Shown in pieces: positions 43,816-57,400 of a stretch of DNA of 64,000 nucleotides; positions within the stretch are counted from its first letter, which is position 1; the number at the start of each line of letters is the position of its first letter. This DNA comes from Pegea sp. RAD2-039 (taxonomy: Eukaryota; Chordata; Thaliacea; Salpida; Salpidae): positions 186,001 through 250,000 of the forward strand of contig JAQGEQ010000170.1 of assembly GCA_034620365.1 (NCBI GenBank). The letters run 5' to 3'. The translations under genes were made by a program, and so were the position numbers. The notes below the pieces were generated by a model. That model did no database searches and was not told where the DNA came from. It worked only from the letters and a program-made list of their open reading frames with translations.

Positions 43816-46800
43816 ATGAGGGCCGCTGATTGGATGTTTTGTTGGATTTTTGGAAGTTTTCTTTTAAAATTTGTTCTTAATGTCGAGATAAGATCAAAAA
43901 TAAACTTAATAAAATGTGTAACAAACTGTGGAAAAATTTTAGGTGATTCTGATTGTACGGTGATAAAAATACGTAAGTTTTACCAAGATAATCGTTTTTA
44001 AGTAATAAATATTCTAATTATTTAAACAACTTTGTAGCTAGTGAAAAAGGAATCAATGCTTCCAATTCAGCTTCAATAAAACTTCCAAAGCCTCAAGATT
44101 GTTCTATTTCATTTCAGTTCAATGAAAATAAAACTGAATTACGATCAGTTATTTATTGGAAATACCAAAGTATCTGAAAAGTTTTTATGATTCTATACTT
44201 TAGTTAATTTTTATTTTTTATAACCAAGTTATTCGATACAATTGAATTACGGATTTTATTCTAACAGAGATTCAAGCAGATTGGGAAATTGCAGGATTCT
44301 ATGTCGCAAGAACTATCTCAAATTCTTTAACTCTTCATTTTTTCGTCCAACTTTCATCTTCGTATAGTAAAAACCAAAAAGTAAATAATTTCGCGATGTT
44401 AATTACAGAAAATTATCATTAATATTAGAGAAATCTTGAAATGAATTTTATTTACAATTGTAAAATGATTACTACAAACAGTTACAACCTTACATAAGAT
44501 TAATGAACAAAAAAAGTTTAAAGAAATTCATTAATTACCGAAATGAAAGACTTTAATTAGTTTTTCGAAAATTGAGGTTTGAATTGCTATTAAAACTTAT
44601 GTTGTTAATCATTTGGATGGCCAACAAATTGATTCTGTCTTAAAATTCAAATATGTTACCTGAACTGTGGCAGATGACGGATCAGAACCAGAAGTATCTT
44701 CTGAACTCCGCAAACAATCGGAATATGTGAGAGCTTATAGGACATATGGAAAGATGAAAACACATTTCTCAAACTCAGTGACAGACGAATATCTTATTTA
44801 CTTTTATAAAGAAACACCGAAAAGAAGAAATCTGGAAAAAACTTTTACTACTTTTAAAGATCTTTTTTAAATGTAGTTTTTTTTCAACTAAAGATTGACT
44901 CAAAGTTGTGAAAAAGTGCAAATTGATTTTGTAGTAAATTATCAGGAACGGTTTTAAGGGTCAGTTAACAAAAGATGAAGATATATAAAGATGTATAAAT
45001 TTGTCAAATTACTATAAAATGTGATAATTGGAAGAAGATATATTTAGAATAAATTCCTTTGGGTTATGGAAATGACTAAAAGTTAAAATTCACTTAAAAT
45101 AGCTAAAAACTTGTTCGCCGAAAACATACTTTCATCAAACATTTATCAAATATTTACACTAAGAGTTATTCAAAAGTATTCTTAGTATTATCTAAAAACT
45201 GTTATTTTGTTTGAAAATTTCAGAAACAACATATGTATGAATATCTATATCACTTTTAGTTTATTTCAATTAAAGCTGATTAAAAACTTTAAAATAATTT
45301 GAAAACAAAATAATTTTCGTTACTTTTTATTGATTACGTTACTTATAAATAAATAAAAAAAGTTTTACGTTGAAGAATATATACTTTTTTTCTTATTAGT
45401 TGACAAAAAAGCCTTTTTTTTTTCTTTTGAAATGAATTGTATTTAATTTTTTTAGTTTTGCTCTTTTTTATAAATTTGCGTTTATCAGTCAACTTAAGAA
45501 GTACTTGATCACGTGATCAAAGGATGAATCATTTAAACTCTAATGAATGTTTTATCACAAAACTCTTTTTTTTTTTGCTTCTTCACGACCAAAACTTTTA
45601 TATGTTTCAAATCTCTACTTAAAAACACAAAACTGAAAACTAAATTTTTCTAGAAAATCGTTTTTATTAATTTCATATAAAATAAGTTTCTTTAAAATAT
45701 GTTTTTTTTTATTTTACAGACACAATTTGAGTTTATGGATTGTGAACCAGTAGTTTCTGAAATACCAGAAGAAGTAGTGGTCAAGTCTTATCCTCTTTTT
45801 TCTAATGACCCTTATGGTGTAAAATTGGCAAGATGCACAGCTAGGAATAAAAGTCCAAGTACCTTTTACTGTAGTAGACAAATTGTTCGAATTTGAATGA
45901 TATTAATATCAAGTAAAGTTTTATTTTTCTGTCTATACCTTGTTTTATAATCACCAGAATGTTGTACAAATGAAACCAAATTTTGGACAGTTTGCAGTGA
46001 AGCTTGCAACACTAATACGAACAGTACAAAGCCGCCTGAAAAAAAAGGTTTTATTCTCAACAGCAGAATGTTTATCTTATTATTTCTAACAAGATTTATC
46101 ATGCAGTTTTCTAAGCTTTTAAAAAGAGTTATATCTGCAGACGCAACAAACATTTTGACTCAACCTTAGTTATTAAAGATTTCGATTTATTAAAATGATT
46201 TTCGATAAAAGTTTTTCTAGAATTACTTCAATCCATATGAAGATCTCTCGTAGAGGATCCTTGTAGAGGATCTTAATCGATTTTAGAATGGAGTTTTAAC
46301 TTCCAATTTTGTGAACTTCGGATATTTATTTTCCAGAAACCAAGAAAAAAAGTAAACATTTATTGGTGGTGTTGATATCTTTGGGACTTTTACTGGTTGT
46401 GGTGGCAACAGGAGGTGATGCGGAAGATAAAGTTTTTAAGATGAATGATCTAAGACTTATTCTTAGTGAGTTTAGTTTGGAGACGTCGAAAGAAGCAGAA
46501 AACTGAAGAGCCTCGAGTTGTCGTGCTTGTATCAACCGGAGATCACTCTCCAAGTTATGGAGAATATGCAAATTCAATCGCAAGTGATTTAAAACAAACC
46601 GGAAACTTTAGAGATGTCTTCTTCAGTGGTTGGAAGCTTCTCAGAGAAGATGAAGATGTGGAGCAAATGCGAACAGCAATTGAAAGATCTGATCTTGTTG
46701 TTCTCTTCAGTTCACCTTATGGTGTAAAAAGCTACTCAGAGTTTCTTGAAAAAAAAGAGCTATCTGTGTGGAGAGATGCATTTGTTTTGGGGGTTTATAT

Positions 46801-46981
46801 TCTACTGAAGGAAGACCGCATCCGAAAAATTCCAAAGATTTATATTGTTTATTTGAGTGACCTTAGAGATAAAATTTCAGATCATGTCCCTAGTGAGTGG
46901 ATGAACAAATCTACTCACTGCTTCAACCTTCAGTCTACAGATGAATACAACTCTTTGTATATAGCTCTTTCAGAGCGATAA
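43816..46981 (+). CDS. IL-17 receptor-like protein with SEFIR domain
   Basis: Type I membrane receptor. Exons: 43816-43972, 44038-44169, 44268-44366, 44674-44777, 45720-45858, 45958-46047, 46337-46414, 46467-46981; all phases agree and give about 437 aa. N-terminal signal peptide (MFCWIFGSFLLKFVLN), then a Cys-containing ectodomain of about 235 aa with beta-strand patterns (SVIYWKYQKIQADWEIAGFY, LTLHFFVQLSSSY) like the fibronectin-III repeats of IL-17 receptors. One TM follows (HLLVVLISLGLLLVVVATGV), a basic stop-transfer WRRRKKQK, and an intracellular SEFIR of about 160 aa in one exon: PRVVVLVSTGDHSPSYGEYA, then SDLVVLFSSPYGV, then KIPKIYIVYLSD. SEFIR domains recruit Act1/CIKS-type adaptors through homotypic contact. 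The last-exon SEFIR arrangement also matches vertebrate IL17R genes. Ectodomain exon 4 has alternative donors. The exact paralogue is unclear. Confidence 0.8.
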
Positions 46982-48647
46982 AATCGAACATCACAACTAT
47001 TCCACATAAAATTGTTGAAAAAAGAGAAATTAATGTAATTATGGGAGACAAAATCATAAAACAAATTTGTCATCAATTTGCTGTTTATTTCCTATATAAA
47101 CAAAACTTTTTGTAAATACATCTTCTATAAATGAATTTTATATAATATATCAGGTAATATTTACGTAGTGTTCATTAAATATTTTTATTTAATGCTATTT
47201 ATACTTCAGTCAAGAATATTAAGTGCTTGTCATTTTGTAATTATAATCAATTTTATAAATAGCAATTTGCAATTGAAAATTGCAAAATTTAACAATCGAA
47301 CATTTGATTAAAATAAAATGAATTTAAAAATATGATTTATTGATCTGCAAATAAGAACTATTTTGTTTCTACTTAAATAAATCGTGTTACATGTTAAAAT
47401 TGGGAGGGATATATTTAGGAACAAGTTAAACTACAATGTGTTTAAGTTATTGATAGTAAATATTATCTAATTTCAGAGAAAAATTTGATTTTCCGAGAAA
47501 ATTTCCACAAATCAGCATTTGAAAAAGTCAGTTTTAGAAATCAATATTTAAAAATATACTTTTTAAAACAAGCAAATCGTTTTCACTGGAAGATTTTGTT
47601 GTATAATAAATATTTTAATAAGTTAATAAATGTAAATAAATGGTAAATAAGTTAATAAATGGTAATTACAGTTTTTTAAGTCAAAATAGTAGAATAATCA
47701 ATTCGATAATATTTTTTATTTTAAGTTGTAACTACAGCACCATGTCTATCTTCAAATTAAAGCTTATTTTGTCAATTTTTTTACATATAAAAATACAACT
47801 AAAAAGTTTGTAGCGAGTAAACATTGTTAATAATATATAATGTAACACGTTAATAAAAGAATTAATTACACATAGTAATAATCCTAAGTTAATTGTATAT
47901 GTTCAAAAATATTCTATCTCTAAAGTAGAAAATATTTGCTCAAAAAAATTTATTTTTTAACTTTAAATCTGTAGATGCTATTAGTCAAACTTGAAAAATT
48001 CCCTAATCACCTTGAGGTCACTTCAAATAAAATTCCTAAATGTTTTGAAGTTTTTTTTATATTTTCAGGCTGAAAAAATCCTATAAATAGCTTATTGCTG
48101 TGATCATCAATTTACGATACAGTCTATTTCAATAAACCTACAAATGTTTACATACTATGCTACCAGACTTTCTAATGATCAATACAATTTTTTCACATTT
48201 TTAAGGTTTCATTAACCACTCTTACAAAGACCAGGTTTTTTTTGCCGCCAAATAAGCATAAAATTTATTAATGAAAATTATATTAAAATCAATTTACAAC
48301 CAAATATCAATAACTTCATCGTCAAATTAATAAGCGACTACAGAATATAAATATTTTTTTTTATTTAAGCTGCTAAAGCTTCAGGTAATGCTTTTTGAAG
48401 AACAATTTTTCTTCAGCGCCAAAAGTAGACCTGTTCTTATTTTGTCATAAACACTTTGGTTTGAGCTGACTTGTTTTTAATCAATCACGATTTTAAAAAA
48501 GGGGTTAAAGCAGTTACAAGATATCACACTAAATAGGGGAAAGTGTGAAGGTGAGGCTTATAAGTATGATGAAAGTATTCAAGAAGTAAGATTAGATGTC
48601 TGTCACAGCCGGATGCTGTTCTAATCTTCGGAGCCAACAAATTAGAG
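46982..48647. other. 3'UTR and intergenic region
   Basis: Nothing coding seen. AATAAA occurs at 47312-47317 and may serve the receptor gene. An 8-bp perfect inverted repeat (48588-48595 and 48621-48628, AAGATTAG/CTAATCTT) lies just upstream of the P450 start codon, of unknown meaning. Confidence 0.45.
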
Positions 48648-50596
48648 ATGTTGTTAACTTATTTGATTTTTATTTGTTGTTTGCTACTCTATTATATTCA
48701 ATTCAACCGTAGACCTGTTACCCCTCCTGGACCTCTGCATTTCCCATTTGTAGGTTCTCTACCATTCATCGGTTTCAATGGTCACCAAAGTTTTTTAAAG
48801 TTGTCAAATAAATATGGCCCAGTGGTTTACTTGAAGATAGGAACTACTTGGACAGTTGTATTAAACAGTTATTTGGTTATAGAAGAGGTACTTTTAATTT
48901 TTTATTATTTTAGGAAATATTTACAGTGACACTCGGATTTAAAATCTTTTAGACATTGATCAAGCAATCTTGGAAGTTTCTTGGAAGAATGAACAATTTT
49001 TTCACTGATTTTGTTGCTGATGGCAGCAGAGGGATATTTTATCTAGACGATAAAGAAATATGGAAAAATTACAAGAAGATGACTTCAAAGCAAATTTTGT
49101 GGTGAGCTTTGAAATTTTCTACAAAATAACTCTAAAGAATTCTTCTAGTTTTCCAAATAGAATTCAAATAGAAGAGAATGTAAAAGATGAAATGAAAAGA
49201 TTTTTAAGGATATTGAAGAAAAGTAAAGAAAGTCCGATCGACGTTGAAGTTTAGTTGATAAGATTTTTAAAAAGATTTTGATTTTTTATTTCATCTGTAT
49301 TACGTAGCAAGATCTGACATTATCCATGGCGAGTATAATTTCAAAACTAATGACAAGTTCAAGAGTAGAAAAAAGAACAAACCCGGAACTTTACAACTTT
49401 ATTTTAGAAGCTTGTACTAGGTAAAGGCTCTCTTTTCACTTTCTTATCTTCTATTTTTATTTTTAGTTGCAGAGACAAGGCTTCATTTATTTCTTTGATT
49501 TATACGATTCCTTGGGTACGCTACTTTCCAATTTTTAGAACCTGTTTACGTGAAATAAAGTCAAGTGTTGAAAGAGGATCAAGTATATATAGCTGAAAAT
49601 ACGTATTTTTAAAACTTATTTTAAAACTAAATTAATTAATAATTACAGCAAACAATTTAATAGATTATTTTTTGGTGTTTAGATGCTATTGAAGACATGA
49701 TTAACCAGCATGAAAAATGTTTAGATCCAAATAATTTGAACAACTTTCTTGATCATTTTCTCTTTAGAATGAAAAGAGACCCGAAAAAATTCGATGTAAA
49801 CACATTTTTTACTAAATAAATGATATTGTTGTAAACATAAAGTTAAATTTGTAAATAGAAACGACAACTGCGACAATTTCTCATCGATATGTTCATAGCT
49901 GGAACTGAGACAACAACAAGTACAATCAGATGGTTTCTGATAACAATGGTAAAGTTCCCAGATATACAGAAGAAAATTCATGAAGAAATTGATAATTTGA
50001 TCGGTAGCAACATTCACTCATTTTTCAAACATGATCTTCAACTGCTAACATCTCTAGGAAGAAATGGAACTGTTGCTAAGTCCTTAGATCTTCCTTATAC
50101 TAAAGCTGCTATTCAAGAGATATTTCGACAAAGAACTGTAGTCCCACTTGGCATTGCTCATAAAGCTACTGAAGATGCTTATGTTTGTGGATATTTTATT
50201 CCAAAAGGAACTCAAGTAAGATCATCTTCATTTGAAATCTTCTTCTTCTTTTTTATTGTGAGCATTACAAATTTTTATTACTTTCAGATTGTTCCCAACC
50301 TGTGGGCAGTTCATAACGACCCAAATTTTTGGAAAAATCCTTCAAAATTTAAACCTGAGAGACATCTAGATGAAAACGGGAAGTTTTTTACATCCAAAAG
50401 AATAATTCCATTTTCAGTAGGTGGAAGAAGGTGTCTAGGAGCATCTTTGTCTCAAATTGAAGTTTATATGTTCGTTATTGGGATATTACAAAAGTTTAAA
50501 ATTCTGCCAGATTTAAATGACACTTTTCTAGATGATGAAGTTCCTGGGTTCATTAATTCACCACTCAGTTGTAATTTCATCTTCAAAAAAAGATAA
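48648..50596 (+). CDS. Cytochrome P450, CYP2-clan-like, microsomal
   Basis: Haem-thiolate monooxygenase of the endoplasmic reticulum. Exons: 48648-48887, 48953-49101, 49149-49248, 49308-49420, 49473-49582, 49683-49795, 49859-50215, 50288-50596; phases agree, 496 aa, a full-length P450. N-terminal signal anchor MLLTYLIFICCLLLYY is followed by the Pro-rich hinge RRPVTPPGP. C-helix WKNYKKM, I-helix AGTETTTSTIRWF with the oxygen-binding A-G-x-E-T-T, K-helix EIFR (ExxR), PERF-like PERHLD, and haem-binding FSVGGRRCLGASLSQIE with Cys as fifth ligand are all intact. The 20-residue stretch between the J and K helices (about SLGRNGTVAKSLDLPY) is somewhat long. Acceptor choice in exons 5 and 6 is the least certain part. 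The substrate cannot be inferred; CYP2-clan fits best from PPGPLHFPFVGSLPFIG. Confidence 0.88.
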
Positions 50597-53500
50597 ATTT
50601 CTGTAAAAATCTTTTTAATAAAAAAAGTTTTCACTTTGAACATTAAAAAAAATTAAAAAATAAAATCTTTGAAAATCTGTAAAAATAGTAAAAAAAACTT
50701 TAGATAAATAGGAAAAAAACTAAATTTATATTTAAATGAAACCAATAAACAAATTGTTTTTCCTGCAGTAATAAGTACTTGTAATAATTCTTTTAATATT
50801 TGTTAAAACTAAATACTTAATTTATAAAACAAAAGTGTTGGCAAGCTTTCAAATTGTGGCTAAATTTAATACTGAATAAAAGCTTTCATATTTACATCGT
50901 ATTTAATAAACTTCTATCATTTATTATTGTAAATGTAAAGTGCTTTTAAAGTTTTGTCAAAAAAACTGAAATTTTTTGAGTCAACTTTATTGATATAAGT
51001 ATTTTGTATCATATTACCATTTATCATTATAAATCGATTTTCATTTTTCATTTTTTTTTGTGGGTTTTTTTTATTTAGTAATCATTAGACGATAAAATTG
51101 TGCCGATCCATGAGTAGGTGGGTTTTAAAGACTGACATCAGACGATTACAGTACCAACCCCTTTGCACAAAACTTGAAAAAATATTTTAGTGAGTTTTTA
51201 AGAAACTGATTTTTTATAAGATCTTCTGCAAATTCCAAGTAACTTCATACTGAATGATGAACTTCATATACATTGCGTGTATTCCACATTGACAAATTAT
51301 TTGAGAATTTGTTAATACAAAGTTAAAATTTAATATTACCATAACAAGATAGTATAGTGTGGAAAAACAAATAAGATAGCAAACATATGATATAATAATT
51401 TATGAGCTTAAAAAAGTAACCCTTTTCATATGTCACTATCAAAATGGCAAAAATATTAGGAATTATTAATTGGAAACCCTAAAGTACGCTATCATTGACT
51501 TTTCAAATTGCTTATTTCGGGGTGTTACTTTAAAGTTTCATGATTTTTAAAACTCAGATTGTAATTAAACAACCTACCTTTGTCCTGAAAACATGAAGCT
51601 TAAATTTAGATTAATCAAATTTACCCGAAATTAAAATTAAGTATTAAAACCTTATTTCGGTTTTTTAGAGATATAGGAAAAGTTTTGAAGCTTTTTGAAA
51701 TTGCAAAGTTTTATTTTTATAAGTAGTTTAGTAATTTAATTCAAAATATTTGTTTAAACTAGAATTTCATTTTTAGTATATCGGTTTCTGTCACTTGTAA
51801 TGAATGTAGCCCGTACTGTGGTTACCCTAAATTTTCATAGATATACTATTTTTTGATAATCGACCATTTTAGATTTTTTAATCACTAATTACAAACAAAC
51901 AAACTATTCAAAAATTATCTTAAAATCATATGCTATTTATGTAACAAAACAAAATACCAAACTAAAACCGGGAAATTAAAGCATAAAAAAAACCTCATCA
52001 GTTTTGTTATAAAACAATAATATGGACAATTAACCAAATAAATAAACTAGTTGTTGAATAATGATTACTAAATTTAAATCAATAAATACTTTTATTTTGT
52101 TTATGTTCTTCAAATAATCCCTATGAGATAAATATCTCATATATATATTCAACTAGTTTCATATACATATATCAATTAGTTTTTCTGCTTTCTTTTAAAA
52201 TATACTAGCATTTACCTTATCATTTAATTTACTAGATAAGGTTAGAAATTAAAGCATAAACCATTGTTATTTAAAAAAATTATGGTTAATATAAATAGAA
52301 AAAGATACTGAAGTTTTTAAAGGCTATTTTCAAGCTTTGTCTTTTATGATCAAATGACACTTGAGTGTTTAATTGAAGTCAAAATGAACTTACCAATTAT
52401 CAAATACTGATTCTTCCATTTCGTGGAAAATTCAGAGATGATATTAAACAAGAAGAGATGCAAATGTCATATCAATAACAACACTTTAAAATCAATCAAT
52501 TTACAAAATTCTCCTATCCCCGACGTGTGCGTGACGTTCTATTGACGCTGTTATGTTGTCTCAAACTCATATTTCGAAGCACAAAATTAGGTTTGGCTTC
52601 AATGCCAGACATAAACTTTCTCCAGTAAAATTTGACGCAAGAAAATTTCAATGAAAATACTTTTTTAATTAACCTTCAACCATGTAATTGTATATTAAAA
52701 TTATAAAAGAGTTTTTTGTCTTCAACGTCAGTATAGGAATTAAAAAATGTTACGTACAATTTTACGTTTTACCATCTAATACTGGTTTGACACCACAAAT
52801 TATTTGTAAAAGTCAATAATAGATGAACTGTTCAAATCTAAATAAGATTTTTTTTTTCTAAAATAGTTCCTCATTTTATAATTATTAACTTTATAAAAGT
52901 TGAACAAATATTTTTTACATAATTTAAAGCTTTGTAATAAATAATATAAGATAATACTATACAGCTTATATCAATAAAAAATATAAATTAAATCAATACA
53001 AAGGTTTTTGTTTACAGCAACTTTTATTGATTGAAAAGAGATTTATTTAAAAGTCATACTTTGGAAATTTATATCAAAACTTTGTTATAAATGTTGTTTG
53101 TCCAAACATATATATTACCTTATTATGTCCTTGAATAAAAGTTGTTGATAACTGAACTTTTGAAATTGTTTTTCAAGTTGTTAGACATATATTGTTGGGC
53201 AATATAAATAAAAGCCATGTTTGTAATAACATAAAATGAAAAATTGAGCTTTTTTAGTGGGCGTGTTCAGAACCAAATTCCTATGTTAAACTGCCGAGAG
53301 TTTTATCTTTGCTTGGACAGCAAATTTAATCACTCACGACAGAGCAATTAATTCAAGGAGACAAATGTATGTCTCGGACTCATGTTGATCAATAACATGT
53401 TTTACATCGTAACTTAATTGTAAAATGTTTGGAAATAGAAAGAAGATCACTAAAATATTAATGTTAAAAATTATCAAAAGTAATAAATATTCTATTCAAG

Positions 53501-53687
53501 TTAATTTTTTTTGTTGGATTAAAAGCAGTTTTTTTACAAACAAGTTTTGTTTCGACATATCTTTTTTTATTTAGAGCGGAAATCTATGGTATAATCCAAT
53601 TAGCGATGTGAAATGTATGAAATTGTCAGTCACAAACTATGAAATGAGATAACAGCAAATATTTGAGAGAAAGGTTAGAAATTTGAG
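50597..53687. other. AT-rich intergenic region
   Basis: No convincing exon on either strand over about 3 kb. There are scattered homopolymer runs and no repeats of note. Confidence 0.5.
50617..50622 (+). terminator. Candidate poly(A) signal of the P450 gene
   Basis: AATAAA 20 nt after the stop codon. It is very close, so the 3'UTR would be short; the surrounding A-rich run makes it only suggestive. Confidence 0.4.
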
Positions 53688-53695
53688 TATATAAA
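53688..53695 (+). promoter_or_regulatory. TATA box of the peptide-precursor gene
   Basis: TATATAAA 57 nt before the first base of the downstream ATG. With a start site about 30 nt downstream, the 5'UTR would be roughly 30 nt. It is the clearest core promoter element in the window. Confidence 0.6.
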
Positions 53696-53751
53696 GAGCT
53701 ACAAAGCATCATTTGACATTCACTAAGAGTCTATGATACAAATCAGCAAGG

Positions 53752-54182
53752 ATGACTTTCATTAGGATACTACTAGTTGTAATTTCATGTTCACTTTTGT
53801 GGTGTGAAAGTATCTCATTGAAAAAGTAAGTTCAATTGATTTGCATTTTATTTATCTGATTTTCTTCAAGTAAAATATTTTCATTCTCAGAAAGAGTAAT
53901 GAAGCATATGTAATAAAGCCGACCGGAAAAACGTTATCTGTAGAAAGAAAGCGACCAAGAAGAAGTGCTCAAGAAATTTTCAATGATATACTCATGCGAA
54001 CTCTTCATAAAAAGGCACTCCGTCAAGTTAAAAAGAATCTAATGTAAGTAAAGAAATAGTATTAACTATTCTGTTTTTCAAAGTCTCTAAACTTAATTTT
54101 TTTAAGTGAATTAGAAGGAGCCTCACCTAGAGTCTTGGAGCATATTAATAAGTATTATGATTTTCTGTTCACTAAAAATTAA
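53752..54182 (+). CDS. Secreted peptide precursor resembling family B1 hormones (PTH/GHRH/PACAP-like)
   Basis: Exons 53752-53825, 53891-54043, 54107-54182; phases agree; 100 aa, too short and split to show as one long reading frame. Residues 1-19 are a clear signal peptide (IRILLVVISCSLLWCES). A spacer ends in the furin-type site RKRPRR (44-49). The predicted mature peptide is residues 50-100, starting SAQEIFNDILMRTLHKKALR and ending DFLFTKN, with no cysteine and no C-terminal amidation Gly. Its first 27 residues form an amphipathic helix pattern. They align without gaps to PTH (S1, E4, I5 and R20 shared, all important for PTH receptor action) and to GHRH/PACAP (A2, I5, F6, L14, R20, M27). 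Signal and pro-region are split from the helix by an early intron, as in PTH genes. The family call is tentative; another short amphipathic peptide remains possible. The gene itself is well supported. Confidence 0.72.
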
Positions 54183-54453
54183 ATAAGAAGATTCCAACAA
54201 GATTAGAGCAATCATATTAATTTGAACAGCCTTTCAATCAACTGATATTTTTTGTTCTGCAGTCTTATGTGATTTTTTTTTGTGAGTAATCATCTTTAAA
54301 TTCATTTAAGTTCTTTAAATTGCGATACTTTTTATGTTTAATCATTTACTTAAGTATTCATTGAAGCAACGTTTTGTAATGATATTTTACGTTTTTTACT
54401 TGTGTAAAATCTTTTACTGCTTCGCATTTTTCTAATTTATAGTATCAGTAAAA

Positions 54454-54459
54454 AATAAA
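54454..54459 (+). terminator. Candidate poly(A) signal of the peptide gene
   Basis: AATAAA 272 nt after the stop codon, followed by a GT-rich stretch (GTTGTGTGTTTC), as expected of a cleavage/polyadenylation region. Confidence 0.55.
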
Positions 54460-57400
54460 GTATCGTAGAAAAAGTTGTGTGTTTCAGGTTATTAAACTTA
54501 AAGCTTAATGTCAAATTGTTTTATTTTTTGTAACTTTGAGTAATAATTATTAAATATTATCAGCAAAATTTTGCACCTTGGATTTTAAGTTATAATAATG
54601 TTATTTATTGTCTTAATTAGAGTGGTTCATTTATAAGAGTTTGTTTCTACGTTTGTAAAAGAGATTTTTTGTAATATAAATAAATGGGTTGGTAGTGAGT
54701 AAATCCTAAAGATCAAAAATATTTTGATTAACTTTACCCTTTAAATAGAAATGTTTAAAATTTCTTAAGGTTGGAAAAAAATAATATCATTTTTATAAAA
54801 CTGTTTATGTTAATTACAAAGAAATGCATAATGATTTATTCCCTGTTGTAAATATTATACATGAAATATTTTTTTCAAACATATAAACGTAAATCTTAAA
54901 TAAGATTTTTCCTTGTTGACCTCTGAAGCGTGAAACTTCTTTTAATTAAGAAACTGTCTGTAAAATATATAGCTGAGTTTAAAAAGTAACAATAGAAGAC
55001 ACTAAAATTGAGGTATAAATGCTATCAAGAGAAACCTATATCAGTTTTCTATTACAAGGATGTCAACTGGAATATCTACATCAATTACCTTCGTTTAATC
55101 TGTAAAAATGATGATTTTAAGTAATTCATATTACATATTTGTAAGAAGATGTTGTTTTTCTATATACTGTACGCTCAAATTTTAGATTTTATTTATTATT
55201 TCAGCGAGTCTTAAGTTGAACCTAAGCCTTCAAACAGATATTAGTGAGTCTATTTTATAGTAAAAGACAATAAGCAGTGTGAGCAATTCTTCTAGTGTTT
55301 TCAAGTATTTTTGACTTTGATTCTTTAGCTAGCTATCTAGGCTTACATTTAAAACTCTTGCGAGTTTTCAACAAAACCTTTTTGCTTGTTTCTGTTTTTT
55401 ATTGTTTTATTAAAGCATGCAGCAAAAAAAGAATTCCTTTAACTTGAAAAACCTTTTTTACATAAAATTCTGCTTCCAGTAACTTGGTGCGGTTCAGGAT
55501 ACTGTTGTTCATGAAGCTCCGTGGTTAACATTCAAAAGAGTCTTTTTAAATTACAAAATTAAAATAAGTCAAGCAACACCAAATATTTTACAGTCATAAC
55601 CCCAAAAATTTGACATTTCAAGATCTGTTACTTTATAATGCTGTAAAATTTGATATCAAATACTTCTTGAATTTTGTACTTATAACTAAGCTATAATTAT
55701 AAATTGCGGGAAAGTTTTCTTTAATTATTTTATTATAATACATAGCATTTGAAATAATAGTATGAATAATAAATAAGAAAGGTGTTTTAGCATTGAGAAA
55801 TATTTTATAAGGGATTAAGACTGTTTAAAACTCAGTGAGATCATTTCTCGTATCAATTATCTTAACAAATTCTCTTATGTTTTACAATAAACCTCTTTCT
55901 AAAGATTTTACAAATATTTTACGGTGATTAAATAGATGTAAATTAGATGAAACTATTTAAGTTAAATTTTTCAATAAGGAAAAATAAATTTGATATAAAC
56001 TAGAAACAAAAGTATCTTGAAGCAGATGTTTTTAGTTGCACAACCTAATTGCTAGAGTTAAGCTATTAACACCATCTTGTCCTGTAGTTAAACGATAATT
56101 TAAGAAATTGTAAAATAACAAGTTATAGTCTAATTCTAGAGTCTTAGACAATTATTTGTTTCTTATAAATATAAAATTGAATAGTTTTAACTTAGATGTT
56201 AACTAACTTGTCAAATACTGAAATAAAAGCAAATAAAAGATTCTTAACAAGTCAGACTGTTGCAGCAACAGATATTTCTTTACGTTTAATTGTTTTAGAA
56301 TGATTTAATATTTGTTTAAATAAATAACTTAAGTGAAAATGTTTTTTAAAAAGCCTTAAAACTATGGATATTATTAAAACTTTTAAGAATAGAAATTCTG
56401 AGATTGAATATTCTGTGATTGCAATTTAACATTAGGCAGCTTTTACAACCAAGCTTATTTAGCATTACCATCAAATCTTATGAAGTTTTATTCCTCAATT
56501 TCGTCATTAAATCGACTTTTAAAGTCTTTATTTATATTTCTCTAAAACAATACTTTATTTTTGAATCTATTTTTTTAACAGTAGAAAAACAATTTTTTTA
56601 GGAGAGTATTCCTTATTTTCATAAATTTTATTTGTTTATAAGAAGTAGACACCAAAATGACTAACTTTTAATGACATGATGTTCTGAAAGGCTTAATGGC
56701 CAACAGATTCTACTTTAGAAAGTTTTAAATAAAACTCAATTTTTAGAAGCTAAATATGAAAATAAACAAATTAAACTGCTATTAAACAAAAAATTAAATA
56801 AATTTCTAATATTATTTTTCAAAAAAACTGTTTAAATTATGTTTTTAACAACTTTTTTTTCCCCTTTTCTTGAAACTGATTTGTATCCAGCGTATCAATG
56901 AAGATTACCAACCAGAAATTATGATTCGTTTGTTCTCTAACATCGAGTTGAACATTGAGCTGAAGAAGTTCTCTTTAGATAACAATTTTTTCACTGTCTC
57001 CAACATGACGTAAAATCTATTTGATGGTAATTGCTTGAACTACTAATTAATAAAAAAGTTGTAGAAAATAATACACTTTTTGTCTAATCTTTGGAAGTAT
57101 TCTATCAATAAGGCAAGACTAATATAATCTTATGAACTTTTGATTTGTTTTATCATAAAACAAATCCAGCATGGAAAATTTGATTGAAGACTGAAATATT
57201 TTGAAGAAACTTGCAATTAATTTTTGCAAACTTGCATCCTCAACCTGGTTGGTTTCAAAGCTCGAAATATTATATCATCAAGCACTATGCAAAAATTAAG
57301 TTTTAAAAAAATTTCTAATTAAATATATTAACAATTAATCGATCAATTCTTTAAATGTTAGAATGAAAAAATTACAAACTATTTCACCTTTTGTTCACAT

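Noticed and set aside
48588..48628. 8-bp inverted repeat upstream of the P450 ATG as a regulatory hairpin
   Set aside because: Short stem with a 25-nt loop in AT-rich DNA; such pairs are expected by chance.
56419..56601. 60-aa plus-strand frame
   Set aside because: AT-driven low complexity, no neighbouring exons.
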